Below are positions 19,167 through 29,798 of a stretch of DNA of 48,659 nucleotides, one piece after another. Source of the DNA: an uncultured Pelagibacteraceae bacterium (GTDB lineage Bacteria; Pseudomonadota; Alphaproteobacteria; Pelagibacterales; Pelagibacteraceae); contig CACFJO010000002.1 in assembly GCA_902566675.1 (NCBI GenBank), positions 1 through 48,659 on the forward strand, written 5' to 3'. Each line of letters begins with the position of its first letter. The stretch's first letter is position 1. A program made the translations under genes and the position numbers. The notes below the pieces were generated by a model that had not been told where the DNA came from, made no database searches, and worked only from the letters and a program-made list of their open reading frames with translations.

Positions 19167-21677
19167 ATGGAAAGAGTTAATTTTCAAGTAATTGAAAAAA
19201 AGTGGCAAAAAAAATTTGATAAACAAAAACTATATAATCCTAAAGGTGAAAAGTTTTATTGTTTAGAAATGTTTCCTTATCCTTCAGGAAAAATCCACAT
19301 GGGACATGTTAGAAACTATACTATCGGCGATGTACTGGCCAGATATAAATTTATGAAAGGGTTTAATGTCTTGCACCCTATGGGCTGGGATGCTTTTGGT
19401 CTACCAGCTGAGAATGCTTCAAAGCAAAATAATTTACATCCTAAGGTTTGGACGAGAAAAAATATTGAAACAATGAAAAATCAACTAAAAATGCTTGGTT
19501 TATCTATTGATTGGGATCTAGAAATTTCAACATGCGAAAAAGATTATTATAAGCATCAACAAGAAATTTTTATTGATTTTTTTAAGCAAGGACTGGTTTC
19601 AAGGAAAGAAACCTATGTAAATTGGGATCCTGTTGAAGAAACAGTTTTAGCTAACGAGCAAGTGATTAATGGGAAAGGATGGAGGTCTAATGCTGTAGTC
19701 GAAAGAAAAAAACTTTCTCAATGGTTTTTTAATATTACTAAATTTTCTAATGATCTTTTAAATGACTTAGAAAATTTAAAAGGATGGCCAGAAAAGGTCA
19801 AGCTAATGCAAAAAAACTGGATAGGAAAATCGTATGGGTGCGAAATTAATTTTCAGATTAGTAACAGTGATGAAAAAATTAACGTTTTTACTACAAGACC
19901 AGATACGATATTTGGTGCAAGTTTTTTAGCTTTATCTGTTGACCACTCATTAAGTAAAAAATTTCTCAAAGACAAAGACTTTCAAAAATTTAAGATAGAT
20001 TGTAATAAAACCGGAACTACCGAAGAAGCTTTAGCTAACGCAGAAAAAATTGGATTCAACACCGAGCTCTTTGCATCGCACCCTTTTATTAAAAACAAAA
20101 AAATTCCAATTTATTTTGCGAATTTTGTTCTTATGGATTATGGGAGTGGCGCAATTTTTGGATGCCCAGCTAACGATCAAAGAGATTTTGATTTTGCTAA
20201 AAAATATAAACTTGAAATTATTAAAGTTGTTTCTGATGGAAGTTCTAAAAATGATCTTAAAGAGGCTTATACTGGGAATGGTAAATTAATTAATTCTCAG
20301 TTTTTAGATAACTTAGACATTACAGAAGCAAAAAAATTAATGATCAAAAAAATATCAGATATGTCTCTTGGAAAAAGTAAAACTCTTTATCGCTTAAAAG
20401 ATTGGGGTATTTCCCGGCAGAGATACTGGGGCTGCCCTATCCCAATGATATATTTAGATGATGGTACAGTAGTACCCGTTGATAAAACGGAGTTACCTGT
20501 CGAATTGCCAGATGATATTAATCTTAATTCAAAGGGAAATCCATTAGATACTCATCCAACTTGGAAAAAAACTAAACAAAAATCCTCTGGAAGAAAAGCT
20601 TTAAGGGAAACTGACACATTAGACACTTTTGTTGACTCTTCTTGGTATTTTCTAAGATTCTGTTCACCAAACTTTAAGTCGGCACCTTTCGATATAAATA
20701 AAGTAAATTATTGGATGCCTGTTGATCAATATATAGGCGGGGTCGAACACGCTATATTGCATTTATTGTACTCACGTTTTTTTACCAAAGGTATTAACAA
20801 ATTTAATAAAAAATTTAATTTGTCAGAACCTTTTAAAAATCTTTTTACTCAAGGGATGGTTTGCCATGAATCTTATAAAGATCAAAAGGGAAATTGGCTA
20901 TATCCTGAAGAAATTGAAAAAATCGATCCAAAAACAGTTTTAAAAAAAAGCGATAAAACAAAGGTTATAATTGGTCCTTCTGAGTCAATGTCAAAATCAA
21001 AAAAAAATACCATAGACCCTGAAACAATGATTAATCAATATGGTGCTGACTCTGTACGTTGGTTTATTTTATCTGATAGTCCTCCAGAGAAAGATGTTCA
21101 ATGGTCAAATACAGGTGTTGCTTCTGCAAATAAGTTTTTGCAAAAAATTTGGAACTTAAATTATACGATTTCTGTAAGAAAACAGAAAAAAATAGATGAA
21201 GAGTTGGAAAAAAAATTTATCTTAGAAATTAATACTTTTGTAAATAAAATCGATAAAAGTATAGAGAGTTTTAGGTTTAATGTTTCAATTGCACATTTCT
21301 ACGAAATTCACAATTTATTAAAGAATTATATAGATGCTGAACTAAGTAATAAAGTTTTAGTTGAAAGCATTATTAAAGTAATGAAATTGATGTTACCTTT
21401 TGCGCCTCACTTAGCTAGCGAGTGCCTACAGCTACTAAATTGTAAAAACTCAAATGAATGGCCAAAAGTTGATAAAAACAAACTTAGAGATGAGATTAAA
21501 TTGGCTATACAAGTCAATGGTAAAACAAGAGATATAATTGTGATTAAAAAAGATTTAGATGAAAAAAAAATTAACGAAATAGTCTATACTCAATCAAAAG
21601 CAAAAAAATATATAGACAAAAATAAAATCATAAAAACGATTTTTGTGAAAAATAGAATAATAAACTATATTGTTTAA
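19167..21677 (+). CDS. leuS: Leucyl-tRNA synthetase
   Basis: [32 protein letters not shown]. Confidence 0.98.
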   Translation: MERVNFQVIEKKWQKKFDKQKLYNPKGEKFYCLEMFPYPSGKIHMGHVRNYTIGDVLARYKFMKGFNVLHPMGWDAFGLPAENASKQNNLHPKVWTRKNIETMKNQLKMLGLSIDWDLEISTCEKDYYKHQQEIFIDFFKQGLVSRKETYVNWDPVEETVLANEQVINGKGWRSNAVVERKKLSQWFFNITKFSNDLLNDLENLKGWPEKVKLMQKNWIGKSYGCEINFQISNSDEKINVFTTRPDTIFGASFLALSVDHSLSKKFLKDKDFQKFKIDCNKTGTTEEALANAEKIGFNTELFASHPFIKNKKIPIYFANFVLMDYGSGAIFGCPANDQRDFDFAKKYKLEIIKVVSDGSSKNDLKEAYTGNGKLINSQFLDNLDITEAKKLMIKKISDMSLGKSKTLYRLKDWGISRQRYWGCPIPMIYLDDGTVVPVDKTELPVELPDDINLNSKGNPLDTHPTWKKTKQKSSGRKALRETDTLDTFVDSSWYFLRFCSPNFKSAPFDINKVNYWMPVDQYIGGVEHAILHLLYSRFFTKGINKFNKKFNLSEPFKNLFTQGMVCHESYKDQKGNWLYPEEIEKIDPKTVLKKSDKTKVIIGPSESMSKSKKNTIDPETMINQYGADSVRWFILSDSPPEKDVQWSNTGVASANKFLQKIWNLNYTISVRKQKKIDEELEKKFILEINTFVNKIDKSIESFRFNVSIAHFYEIHNLLKNYIDAELSNKVLVESIIKVMKLMLPFAPHLASECLQLLNCKNSNEWPKVDKNKLRDEIKLAIQVNGKTRDIIVIKKDLDEKKINEIVYTQSKAKKYIDKNKIIKTIFVKNRIINYIV

Positions 21678-21682
21678 ATTAT

Positions 21683-22165
21683 ATGAACTTAAGAAAAATC
21701 TTTAACACTTTACTGTTTCTAATCCTTTTAATTTCTTATAGTGCGTGTGGATTTAAAGTAACAAATAAATCCAATCTCAGCAGTTACTCAATTTTAGAAT
21801 TAACACACGAGGGAGAAAAGAAAATTAATTATAATTTGAGAAATAAAATTTTATTTGCAAGTTCAGACAAAGATCAAAATGAAATTAGTTTACATCTAAA
21901 TACTAGCAAAGAAAAAATTATTAAAGAGAAAAATATCAAAAATGAAGTTACGAAATACCAAATTATAATTTTCACTAAAGTAAAGATAAAATTTATTGGA
22001 GATAAAAAAGCTAAGGAATTTGTAGTTTCAGAAACTGGAGATTACAATGTTCATGAACAATATTCTCAAACATTGAACAAAGAAAAGAAATTAATTAATA
22101 TTCTAACCGAAGAATTGGCAAATAATATTTTAGAAGAATTATCTTTAATTATAGATGCAGTATAA
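21683..22165 (+). CDS. lptE: LptE-like LPS-assembly lipoprotein
   Basis: Lipobox YSACGF; position between leuS and holA. Confidence 0.75.
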   Translation: MNLRKIFNTLLFLILLISYSACGFKVTNKSNLSSYSILELTHEGEKKINYNLRNKILFASSDKDQNEISLHLNTSKEKIIKEKNIKNEVTKYQIIIFTKVKIKFIGDKKAKEFVVSETGDYNVHEQYSQTLNKEKKLINILTEELANNILEELSLIIDAV

Positions 22166-23138
22166 AAGTTACTTAGTTGAGCAGAATTTTAAAATTTTAG
22201 AGGAAAATTTAATATTATTTTATGGGGAAAATTTAGGTTTAAAAATTGAGTTCAAGGATAAGATTAAAGATGCTTTTAAAAGTTGTGAAGTAATTTCATT
22301 TAATCAAGACGAAATACTTAAAAACCACAATTTATTATTTAACGAAATTAAAAACCAATCACTTTTCAAAAAGGATAAAATATTAATAATTGACCAATCT
22401 ACCGACAAAATTGCTCCGCTTATAGAAGAAATATCTGAGCAAGTAGATGATAAAATTTTCCTTTTTTCAGAATTATTAGATAAAAAATCCAAATTAAGAG
22501 GTTTTTTTGAAAAATCAATAAAATGCGCAGCAGTAGCTTGCTATCAAGATAATGAAATCAGTATTAAGAAAATAATATTAAAAGAACTTAAAGATTTTTT
22601 AGGACTCTCATCAATTAACGTCAGCTTAATAATTGATAATTGTGGTTTAGACAGATCAAAACTTTTTAATGAACTAAAAAAGGTTAAAACATTTTTTATC
22701 AACAAAGAATTAGATACAGAAAAGTTGAAAATCTTGCTTAACGACAAAACAAACGACGACTTTAACATTCTTAAAGATGAGGCTCTTAAAGGGGATAGGA
22801 AAAAAACAAATAAATTACTTAGTGAAACTCTAATAGATAATGAAAAAACTAGCTTATATCTAAATCTCATTAATCAAAGGGCAAAAAGAATCTATGAATT
22901 CAAGAAAATAGATGAACCAAATGTTGATTCCAAATTAAGAGCTTTAAAGCCTCCAATATTTTGGAAGGATAAACCAAATTTTTTATCACAAAATCATAAA
23001 TGGTCTATAAATAAGATTAAATTATTGCAGAAAAAAACCTATGAGATTGAATTGCAATTAAAATCAAATCCTGTGATAAATAAAAAGCTGCTAATGAAAA
23101 AACTCATAGTTGATATATGTGAATTAGCTAATTCTTAG
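22155..23138 (+). CDS. holA: DNA polymerase III delta subunit
   Basis: HolA-like N-terminus and AAA+/lid pattern; context leuS-lptE-holA. Confidence 0.85.
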   Translation: MQYKSYLVEQNFKILEENLILFYGENLGLKIEFKDKIKDAFKSCEVISFNQDEILKNHNLLFNEIKNQSLFKKDKILIIDQSTDKIAPLIEEISEQVDDKIFLFSELLDKKSKLRGFFEKSIKCAAVACYQDNEISIKKIILKELKDFLGLSSINVSLIIDNCGLDRSKLFNELKKVKTFFINKELDTEKLKILLNDKTNDDFNILKDEALKGDRKKTNKLLSETLIDNEKTSLYLNLINQRAKRIYEFKKIDEPNVDSKLRALKPPIFWKDKPNFLSQNHKWSINKIKLLQKKTYEIELQLKSNPVINKKLLMKKLIVDICELANS

Positions 23139-23982
23139 TTAGTAAGTCAGAAATTAACTCAAATTGTTCTAGATCTTTATATTCAATAGTAATTTTACCT
23201 GAGTTATTTTTTTTGTTAATGATATTAACTTTCAGCCCAAGAATTTTTTGCAATCTTTCTTGTGCTTTTAAAATATTAGTATCAACTGTTTTTACAATTT
23301 TACCGCCTTTTTTATTTCTAACAAGATACTCAACTTTTCTAGCGCTATAATTTTTAGAAACTATTTCCTCAGCAATTGAAGAGGCATTTGATATTCCAAT
23401 TAGTGGTCTAGCTTGACCAGAAGTTAGAGAACCTTCTTCTAACATTGAAATTACATCGCTTGGAAGAGTTAAAAGTCTTAAAGTATTACTTATATGACTC
23501 CTGCTTTTTGACATTAATTTTGAGATACTCTCGTGATCATATTTAAATTCTTCATTTAATCTTTTGTATCCTTTTGCTTCTTCAATCGGGTTAAGATCAT
23601 CTCTTTGGATATTCTCAACAATTGCAACTTCTAATGATTCAACATCTGATAGATCTAGTATCGCAATTGGGATTTCATGTAAGCCTGCTCTTTGAGCTGC
23701 GAGCCATCTTCTCTCTCCTGCTATTATTTCGTATTTTCCAGGACCGGATTTGCTAGGTCTTACTGCTATTGGCTGAATAACGCCGTTTTTTCTTATAGAA
23801 TTTGCTAATTCTTCGAGTTTATCCTCTTTAAAATTTTGCCTAGGTTGATATGGGTTGCGTGTTAGATCGGCGATAGCAGCCATGTTATTTTGATTAGTTA
23901 AAGGTAATTTTTCCTTAGGAGCTGTATCTCCGAATAGAGCGGATAATCCTCTCCCTAAACCTCTTTTTTTTCCAACATTCAT
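23128..23982 (-). CDS. parB: Chromosome-partitioning protein ParB
   Basis: GLGRGLSALFGD, NPYQPRQNF, IIAGERRWLAAQRAG. Confidence 0.97.
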   Translation of the reverse strand: MNVGKKRGLGRGLSALFGDTAPKEKLPLTNQNNMAAIADLTRNPYQPRQNFKEDKLEELANSIRKNGVIQPIAVRPSKSGPGKYEIIAGERRWLAAQRAGLHEIPIAILDLSDVESLEVAIVENIQRDDLNPIEEAKGYKRLNEEFKYDHESISKLMSKSRSHISNTLRLLTLPSDVISMLEEGSLTSGQARPLIGISNASSIAEEIVSKNYSARKVEYLVRNKKGGKIVKTVDTNILKAQERLQKILGLKVNIINKKNNSGKITIEYKDLEQFELISDLLTKN

Positions 23983-24776
23983 GCAGCACTTTCAATTTGA
24001 TTTTTTTTTAAAAATTCTTCAGCAAGTTTAAAATAAGATTTACTTCCAATGCAATTTTTATCATACACTACGCAAGGTAAACCATGTGAGGGTGCTTCAG
24101 ATAAACGTACGTTTCTTTGGATTACTGTCTGATATACTTTTTCTTTAAAATAATTTCTTGCTTCTCTGTCAACCTCAGAAGAAAGTTTGTTTCTCTTATC
24201 AAACATGGTCAGCAAAATACCTCTGATCTTAAGAGTAGGATTTAGATTTTCTTTAATGCGATCTATTGTTTTTACAAGTTGAGTAATGCCCTCTAATGCA
24301 AAAAATTCTGTTTGAAGCGGCACCAACAATTCATCTGAAGCAACTAATGCCATTATAGTAAGTAAACTCAAAGACGGAGGACAGTCTATAAAAATATTAT
24401 CATATTTTTTTAATGTGCTGTCTTTTTTTGAACTCAGAATTTCTTTCAATACAAATGCTCTGTTAGAGTCATTTGCAGTTTCAACTTCTAGACCGGAAAG
24501 ATTTACATGAGAACCTATTAAGTCTAGATTTTTAATATCAGTTTTTTGAATTATATTTTCAATATTAGTTTTTTTTATTAAAAGATTGTAAATATTTTTA
24601 TCTTCATCATTATTGTTTTTACCTAACCCAGTCGTTGCATTGCCTTGTGGATCCAAATCAATAACTAAATTATTTTGACCCATAATGGACAGTGAAGCAG
24701 CTAAGTTTATTATTGTAGTGGTTTTTCCCACGCCTCCTTTCTGGTTTATGATCGCTAATGTTGTAGGTGATGACAT
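23979..24776 (-). CDS. parA: Chromosome-partitioning ATPase ParA
   Basis: NQKGGVGKTTT deviant Walker A; DLDPQGNATTGLG. Confidence 0.97.
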   Translation of the reverse strand: MSSPTTLAIINQKGGVGKTTTIINLAASLSIMGQNNLVIDLDPQGNATTGLGKNNNDEDKNIYNLLIKKTNIENIIQKTDIKNLDLIGSHVNLSGLEVETANDSNRAFVLKEILSSKKDSTLKKYDNIFIDCPPSLSLLTIMALVASDELLVPLQTEFFALEGITQLVKTIDRIKENLNPTLKIRGILLTMFDKRNKLSSEVDREARNYFKEKVYQTVIQRNVRLSEAPSHGLPCVVYDKNCIGSKSYFKLAEEFLKKNQIESAA

Positions 24777-25394
24777 TTATTTTTTTATCTCCATCAAAAT
24801 TATTTTTGAATCATTATTTGTCATGCTGCTTTCTAATTTATAAGGGTATTTTTTCGTTTTAAAAGAATTTTTTATTTCTTCCTGTGCATTTTGACCCTTT
24901 AAAATCATTAATTTATGTGGCTTTTTAGCGATTTCACGTGAAACTTGTATTATTTGGTCTAATTTTTTGAAAGCTCTGCAGATTATAATCTCAGAATCTA
25001 TAACTTCATCTCTGATATCTCCCAAAACCTCTGCACTTAAATTCAATTCTGTAATTACACTCATTAAGAACTTTCTTTTAACTGGTGATTTTTCATATAA
25101 TTTCACGTGAAAAGCCTTATTTTTATTGAATATTTCTACTACGAGACCCGGAAATCCTGCGCCAGTGCCAAGATCAGCCATGGAACTTACGTTAAAATCA
25201 ATAAATTTAACCAACTGAGCTGAATCAAGTATATGTCTATGCCAAATTTGATTTTCTGTGCTTTTAGCAATTAAATTATAATTTTTATTTTCTTTTAAAA
25301 CTAAATTTGTGAACTTTTTAAGCTTTTCAATTGAATGATCACTAAAGTTAAGATTCTTTTTAAGAATATTTATGACTTCAAGCTGCTGCATCAA
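24777..25394 (-). CDS. rsmG: 16S rRNA (guanine(527)-N7)-methyltransferase
   Basis: [25 protein letters not shown]. Confidence 0.96.
   Translation of the reverse strand: MMQQLEVINILKKNLNFSDHSIEKLKKFTNLVLKENKNYNLIAKSTENQIWHRHILDSAQLVKFIDFNVSSMADLGTGAGFPGLVVEIFNKNKAFHVKLYEKSPVKRKFLMSVITELNLSAEVLGDIRDEVIDSEIIICRAFKKLDQIIQVSREIAKKPHKLMILKGQNAQEEIKNSFKTKKYPYKLESSMTNNDSKIILMEIKK
24932..24944. promoter_or_regulatory. parS-like ParB-binding site
   Basis: TTTCACGTGAAAC; 13 of 16 positions match TGTTTCACGTGAAACA. Confidence 0.88.
25101..25112. promoter_or_regulatory. Second parS-like ParB-binding site
   Basis: TTTCACGTGAAA perfect 12-bp palindrome, 169 bp centre-to-centre from the first. Confidence 0.82.
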
Positions 25395-27259
25395 GCAGTG
25401 GCTTTATATCTAAGTTTTTTAATGTGTGAAAGAAGAATAATTATAGCTGCTGGCGTAACACCATCAATACGAATAGCTTGTCCTAAAGTTTTAGGCTTCA
25501 CCTGAAGAAGCTTGCACTTAATCTCATTAGATAGGCCACTTAGTTTTTCATAATCTATACCCTTAGGTATGACAACGGACTCGTCTTTCTTAAATGACTC
25601 TATATCTCTATCTTGTCTGTCCAGGTAACCAATGTAATGAGCATCTGTTACAACTTGGTTTTCTACATGCCTTGGAAATCTAGGAATATCAGGAAACACC
25701 TGCCTAATTTTCGCCATATTTACTTTTCGTTGACCCATAATCTCTAAGCAAGATCTTTTTACTCCATCCATAGCAATTTTAATATCATATTTCTTGGCTT
25801 GATTAGGAGATAAATAATTATTTTTTAAAATTGAATTAAGAGCCATAATACTTTTTTTCTTTTCATTAAATATTTTTTTTCTTTCAGACTTTACTAAATT
25901 TAAATTAATTCCAAAATCAGTTAATCTTTGATCGGCATTATCGGCTCTTAAAGTTAGTCTATATTCGGCTCTAGATGTAAACATTCTATAAGGTTCTGTA
26001 ACTCCTTTAGTAATAAGGTCATCAATCATAACACCAATATAAGAAGTTGATCGATCTAAAATAAACTCCTCTTGTTTTCTAATTTTTAAAGCCGCATTAA
26101 TCCCTGCTATCAAACCTTGAGCTGCAGCTTCTTCATACCCAGTAGTTCCATTGATTTGTCCAGCAAGAAATAAAGAATTAATTTTTTTGGTTTCTAAGGT
26201 TGCTTTTAACTCCCTTGGATCTACGTAATCATACTCGATTGCGTATCCAGCCCTCTTCATCTTAACATGCTCTAAACCCTTGATTTTGCTTAATATTTTA
26301 ATCTGTATCTCCTCTGGAAGAGAGGTTGATATACCATTTGGGTAAATAGTATTGTCCTTTAATCCCTCTGGTTCTAGAAATATTTGGTGTTTTTCTTTTT
26401 CTTTAAACTTAACAATTTTATCCTCTATAGATGGACAATACCTAGGTCCTACTCCTTTTATGTTTCCTGAATACATGGCGCTTCTTGAAATGTTTTCACT
26501 AATAATTTTATGAACATCATTATTTGTGTAAGTCATCCCACATTTAATCTGTTTATTGTCGATCTTGTTCGTCAAGAAAGAGAAATAATAATGATCATCA
26601 TCAGCAGGCTGCATCTCTAAGTCATCATAATTAATTGTATCACCATCTAGTCTTGGAGGTGTTCCAGTTTTTAATCTTCCAATTTTCATTTTAAATTTTG
26701 ATAATTGTTCACTTAAACCGGTAGATGGTTTTTCATCATACCGACCAGCTGGTATCTGAATTTCACCTATATGTATTAAACCATTCAAAAAAGTTCCCGT
26801 AGTAAGAATTAGTTCTTTCGTTCTTATTTCTTTGCCGCTCTGACAAACAAATCCTATGACTTTGTTGTTATCAAATAAGAATTTTACTACTGGATCGGCA
26901 ACGACCTCTAAATTATCATAATTTAATAGAATCTTTTGCATATGCTCTTTGTAAAGAGCTCTGTCTGATTGAGTCCTAGGTCCTTGCACTGCTGGGCCAC
27001 GACTTCTATTTAATAATCTAAATTGAATACCTGATTTATCAGCTACTACACCCATCACACCATCTAAAGCATCAATTTCTCTCACAAGATGCCCTTTTCC
27101 AAGTCCTCCTATAGCGGGATTACACGACATTTCACCGATAGTCTCAATTTTATGAGTAAAAAGAGCAGTATTTACGCCCATTCTAGCGGAAGCTGCTGCT
27201 GCCTCACATCCGGCATGTCCTCCACCTATAACTACCACATCATAGCTTAGTTTTGTCAT
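25391..27259 (-). CDS. mnmG: tRNA uridine-5-carboxymethylaminomethyl modification enzyme MnmG (GidA)
   Basis: [43 protein letters not shown]. Confidence 0.98.
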   Translation of the reverse strand: MTKLSYDVVVIGGGHAGCEAAAASARMGVNTALFTHKIETIGEMSCNPAIGGLGKGHLVREIDALDGVMGVVADKSGIQFRLLNRSRGPAVQGPRTQSDRALYKEHMQKILLNYDNLEVVADPVVKFLFDNNKVIGFVCQSGKEIRTKELILTTGTFLNGLIHIGEIQIPAGRYDEKPSTGLSEQLSKFKMKIGRLKTGTPPRLDGDTINYDDLEMQPADDDHYYFSFLTNKIDNKQIKCGMTYTNNDVHKIISENISRSAMYSGNIKGVGPRYCPSIEDKIVKFKEKEKHQIFLEPEGLKDNTIYPNGISTSLPEEIQIKILSKIKGLEHVKMKRAGYAIEYDYVDPRELKATLETKKINSLFLAGQINGTTGYEEAAAQGLIAGINAALKIRKQEEFILDRSTSYIGVMIDDLITKGVTEPYRMFTSRAEYRLTLRADNADQRLTDFGINLNLVKSERKKIFNEKKKSIMALNSILKNNYLSPNQAKKYDIKIAMDGVKRSCLEIMGQRKVNMAKIRQVFPDIPRFPRHVENQVVTDAHYIGYLDRQDRDIESFKKDESVVIPKGIDYEKLSGLSNEIKCKLLQVKPKTLGQAIRIDGVTPAAIIILLSHIKKLRYKATA

Positions 27260-27301
27260 GTTGTGAATGTAAACGTCTTAATTAAGAATACAAGAAATAT
27301 T

Positions 27302-28630
27302 TTATTTACCAATACAGAAGTCTTTAAATATAGATCCAAGTATTTCTTCCACATCAACTTTACCGACTATACTACCAAGATGTCGTGTGGCCATTCTTAG
27401 GTCTTCTGCTGCTAATTCGAGGTCTTTGTATTGATCCTTTTCAAGAAACTTATCAATTTCTTTTAAGCAATCATTGAGCTTAACTCTGTGCCTTTCTCTA
27501 GTAATTAAAGCGCTATTATTGTAGGTAAATTTTTTACTTAACTTAGCTTTGATTAAATCTATTAATTTATCGATATTTTTATTATTTTTTACTGAAGCTA
27601 AAACAGTATCAACATTAAATTTATGATTTTGTTTATTTGAAACATCTGATTTATTTAAAAAAATTATAGTATCTCTATTAATCATATTCTGTATTTCTTT
27701 GTTAATTTTTTTTGATGAATTATCAATTACTATTATATTTAAGTCTGCTTCTTTTGATTTTCCAAAGGCTAATGAAATTCCTTTTTTCTCTACTTCATTT
27801 TTAGTATCTCTAATACCGGCAGTGTCAGCTAGAAGAACAGGATATCCATCTAAATTTAAATAAGTTTCTATAACATCTCTAGTTGTGCCAGCCTCATCTG
27901 AAACGATTGCTACTTCTCTTTTAGAAAGTAGATTTAATAACGATGATTTTCCAGCGTTAACTTCTCCTATAATCGAAATCCTAAAACCGTCTCTAATTTT
28001 TTCTCCAACTTTATTATCCTCAATAATTTTAGAGATTTCTGAATGGATTTCTTTGATTGATTTGTGAGCATCTTTTAGTACTTTTTCTGGAAGATCTTCC
28101 TCTGCAAAATCAATTTTTGCTTCTATAAAAGCAAGAGATTTTATTATTTTTTCTCTCAAGTCATTATAATAATTTGATGCGTTTCCTTGAACTAATTTTA
28201 CTGCTTGCTGCCTTTGTAGTTCTGTTTCAGAATGGATAAGATCTCTTATACTTTCTGCTTTTAACAAATCAATTTTATCATTTTGAAAAGCAATTTTAGT
28301 AAATTCTCCAGGTTCAGCTAGTCTGCAGTTTTTTTGCTCGGATAAAACTCTTAATAAGGCGTTTATAACTGCGTTACTTCCATGGATTTGTAGTTCTGCT
28401 AAATCCTCCCCAGTATAGCTATTTGGCCCAGGAAACCACAACAATAGAGCCTCTGGATCTATTACGTTATCATTTTTAGGGTCATAAAACTTACAAAAAT
28501 TTACTTCGTTTGATTTTATATCTTTTAACTTAGTCAAATTTTGACAAATATTTAGTGTTTCATTGCCTGATATTCTTACTATGGCAATTCCGGAAGGTCC
28601 TCTACCCGATGATAAAGCATAAATGCTCAT
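27302..28630 (-). CDS. mnmE: tRNA modification GTPase MnmE (TrmE)
   Basis: GEVNAGKSSLLNLLSKREVAIVSDEAGTTRD; C-terminal FCIGK. Confidence 0.98.
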   Translation of the reverse strand: MSIYALSSGRGPSGIAIVRISGNETLNICQNLTKLKDIKSNEVNFCKFYDPKNDNVIDPEALLLWFPGPNSYTGEDLAELQIHGSNAVINALLRVLSEQKNCRLAEPGEFTKIAFQNDKIDLLKAESIRDLIHSETELQRQQAVKLVQGNASNYYNDLREKIIKSLAFIEAKIDFAEEDLPEKVLKDAHKSIKEIHSEISKIIEDNKVGEKIRDGFRISIIGEVNAGKSSLLNLLSKREVAIVSDEAGTTRDVIETYLNLDGYPVLLADTAGIRDTKNEVEKKGISLAFGKSKEADLNIIVIDNSSKKINKEIQNMINRDTIIFLNKSDVSNKQNHKFNVDTVLASVKNNKNIDKLIDLIKAKLSKKFTYNNSALITRERHRVKLNDCLKEIDKFLEKDQYKDLELAAEDLRMATRHLGSIVGKVDVEEILGSIFKDFCIGK

Positions 28631-28634
28631 TGAA

Positions 28635-29744
28635 TTATAATGATAAACCTCGATTAGAGATTATTTTACTGAATTTTTTTAATGTATCGTTGTTCTTTAT
28701 ATTTTTTACAATTATTTCTTTTAATGGATCTAAATATTTATTTCGCTTAAAGAAGATGTGAGTGGCATCAATGCCTAAACTCATGATCATATTTTCAGGT
28801 TTTCTGCTATTGTAAAAATCTTTTAACGCATAGCTATTTTTTAATGAAATACCTAGGCCAGCATAATACATGATAATTTCTTTTAGTTTTTTAATATCCC
28901 TTAAAACAAGATTATAGCCTTGACCTGCTACAGGATGAATAGTGTGCAAACCCTCACCGAGAATTAATATATTTTTTTGATGATACTGTCGTCTTAAACT
29001 AAGCGAAACAGGATACGACTGAATATTACTAATACTAATATCTTGTTTATTTTTCAATATTTCTACTATTTTGTTTTTAACTAAAGTTGAAATTTTTTTT
29101 GAATTATTTTTGAAATAATATTTTTTTACACTCCAAACAAAAGAAAAACAATTTTTGGAAAAAGGAAGTATAGCTAACGGGCCTTCTTTTAAAAAGAATT
29201 GGCTTGTATTGAGTGTCTTAAAATTGTGTTTTACATATCCTGTAATAGCTATTTCTTTATAATCTTTCTTGATAGATCTTTTTTTTGATATTTTATTATA
29301 AATTTTAGATTGTCCGCCTAAGCAGAGGATAATTAAATCATAATTTTTTAATTCATCTAGGTTTTTTAAATCTTTTCTGATTAATTTAATTTTATTTTTT
29401 GAAATTTCTTTCAATAATACACTTTTAATTTTATCATTTTCAAAAACATACATAAGATTAGAGTTTATTTCGCTTAGATTTAAAAAATTTAAATTTTCTT
29501 TAGAAGTTTCGTAAAAAAGTTCAATTTTTTTGGAAGGCCAGAACAACTTTTGTCCTAAACTTGTAATATTTTGATTAATGAACTTATAATTTGTATCTGA
29601 AATAGCAGTAGTCCTTTTATCAGCGTTTTTAATGCCTTTTTTGGCTATTAGATTTACATCTATACCCGATACTTTAGATAAAACTACAGCTGTCATTAAG
29701 CCTGAAAGACCGTCTCCGACAATGCATATTCTTTGTTTTATCAT
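28635..29744 (-). CDS. UbiH/COQ6-like FAD-dependent monooxygenase
   Basis: CIVGDGLSGLMTAVVLSK; LILGEGLHTIHPVAGQGYNLVLRDI. Confidence 0.85.
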   Translation of the reverse strand: MIKQRICIVGDGLSGLMTAVVLSKVSGIDVNLIAKKGIKNADKRTTAISDTNYKFINQNITSLGQKLFWPSKKIELFYETSKENLNFLNLSEINSNLMYVFENDKIKSVLLKEISKNKIKLIRKDLKNLDELKNYDLIILCLGGQSKIYNKISKKRSIKKDYKEIAITGYVKHNFKTLNTSQFFLKEGPLAILPFSKNCFSFVWSVKKYYFKNNSKKISTLVKNKIVEILKNKQDISISNIQSYPVSLSLRRQYHQKNILILGEGLHTIHPVAGQGYNLVLRDIKKLKEIIMYYAGLGISLKNSYALKDFYNSRKPENMIMSLGIDATHIFFKRNKYLDPLKEIIVKNIKNNDTLKKFSKIISNRGLSL

Positions 29745-29798
29745 ATAACAATTTTTAACACTTTCATAAAAATGGTAAAAGTACGTAATCGATTCGTA

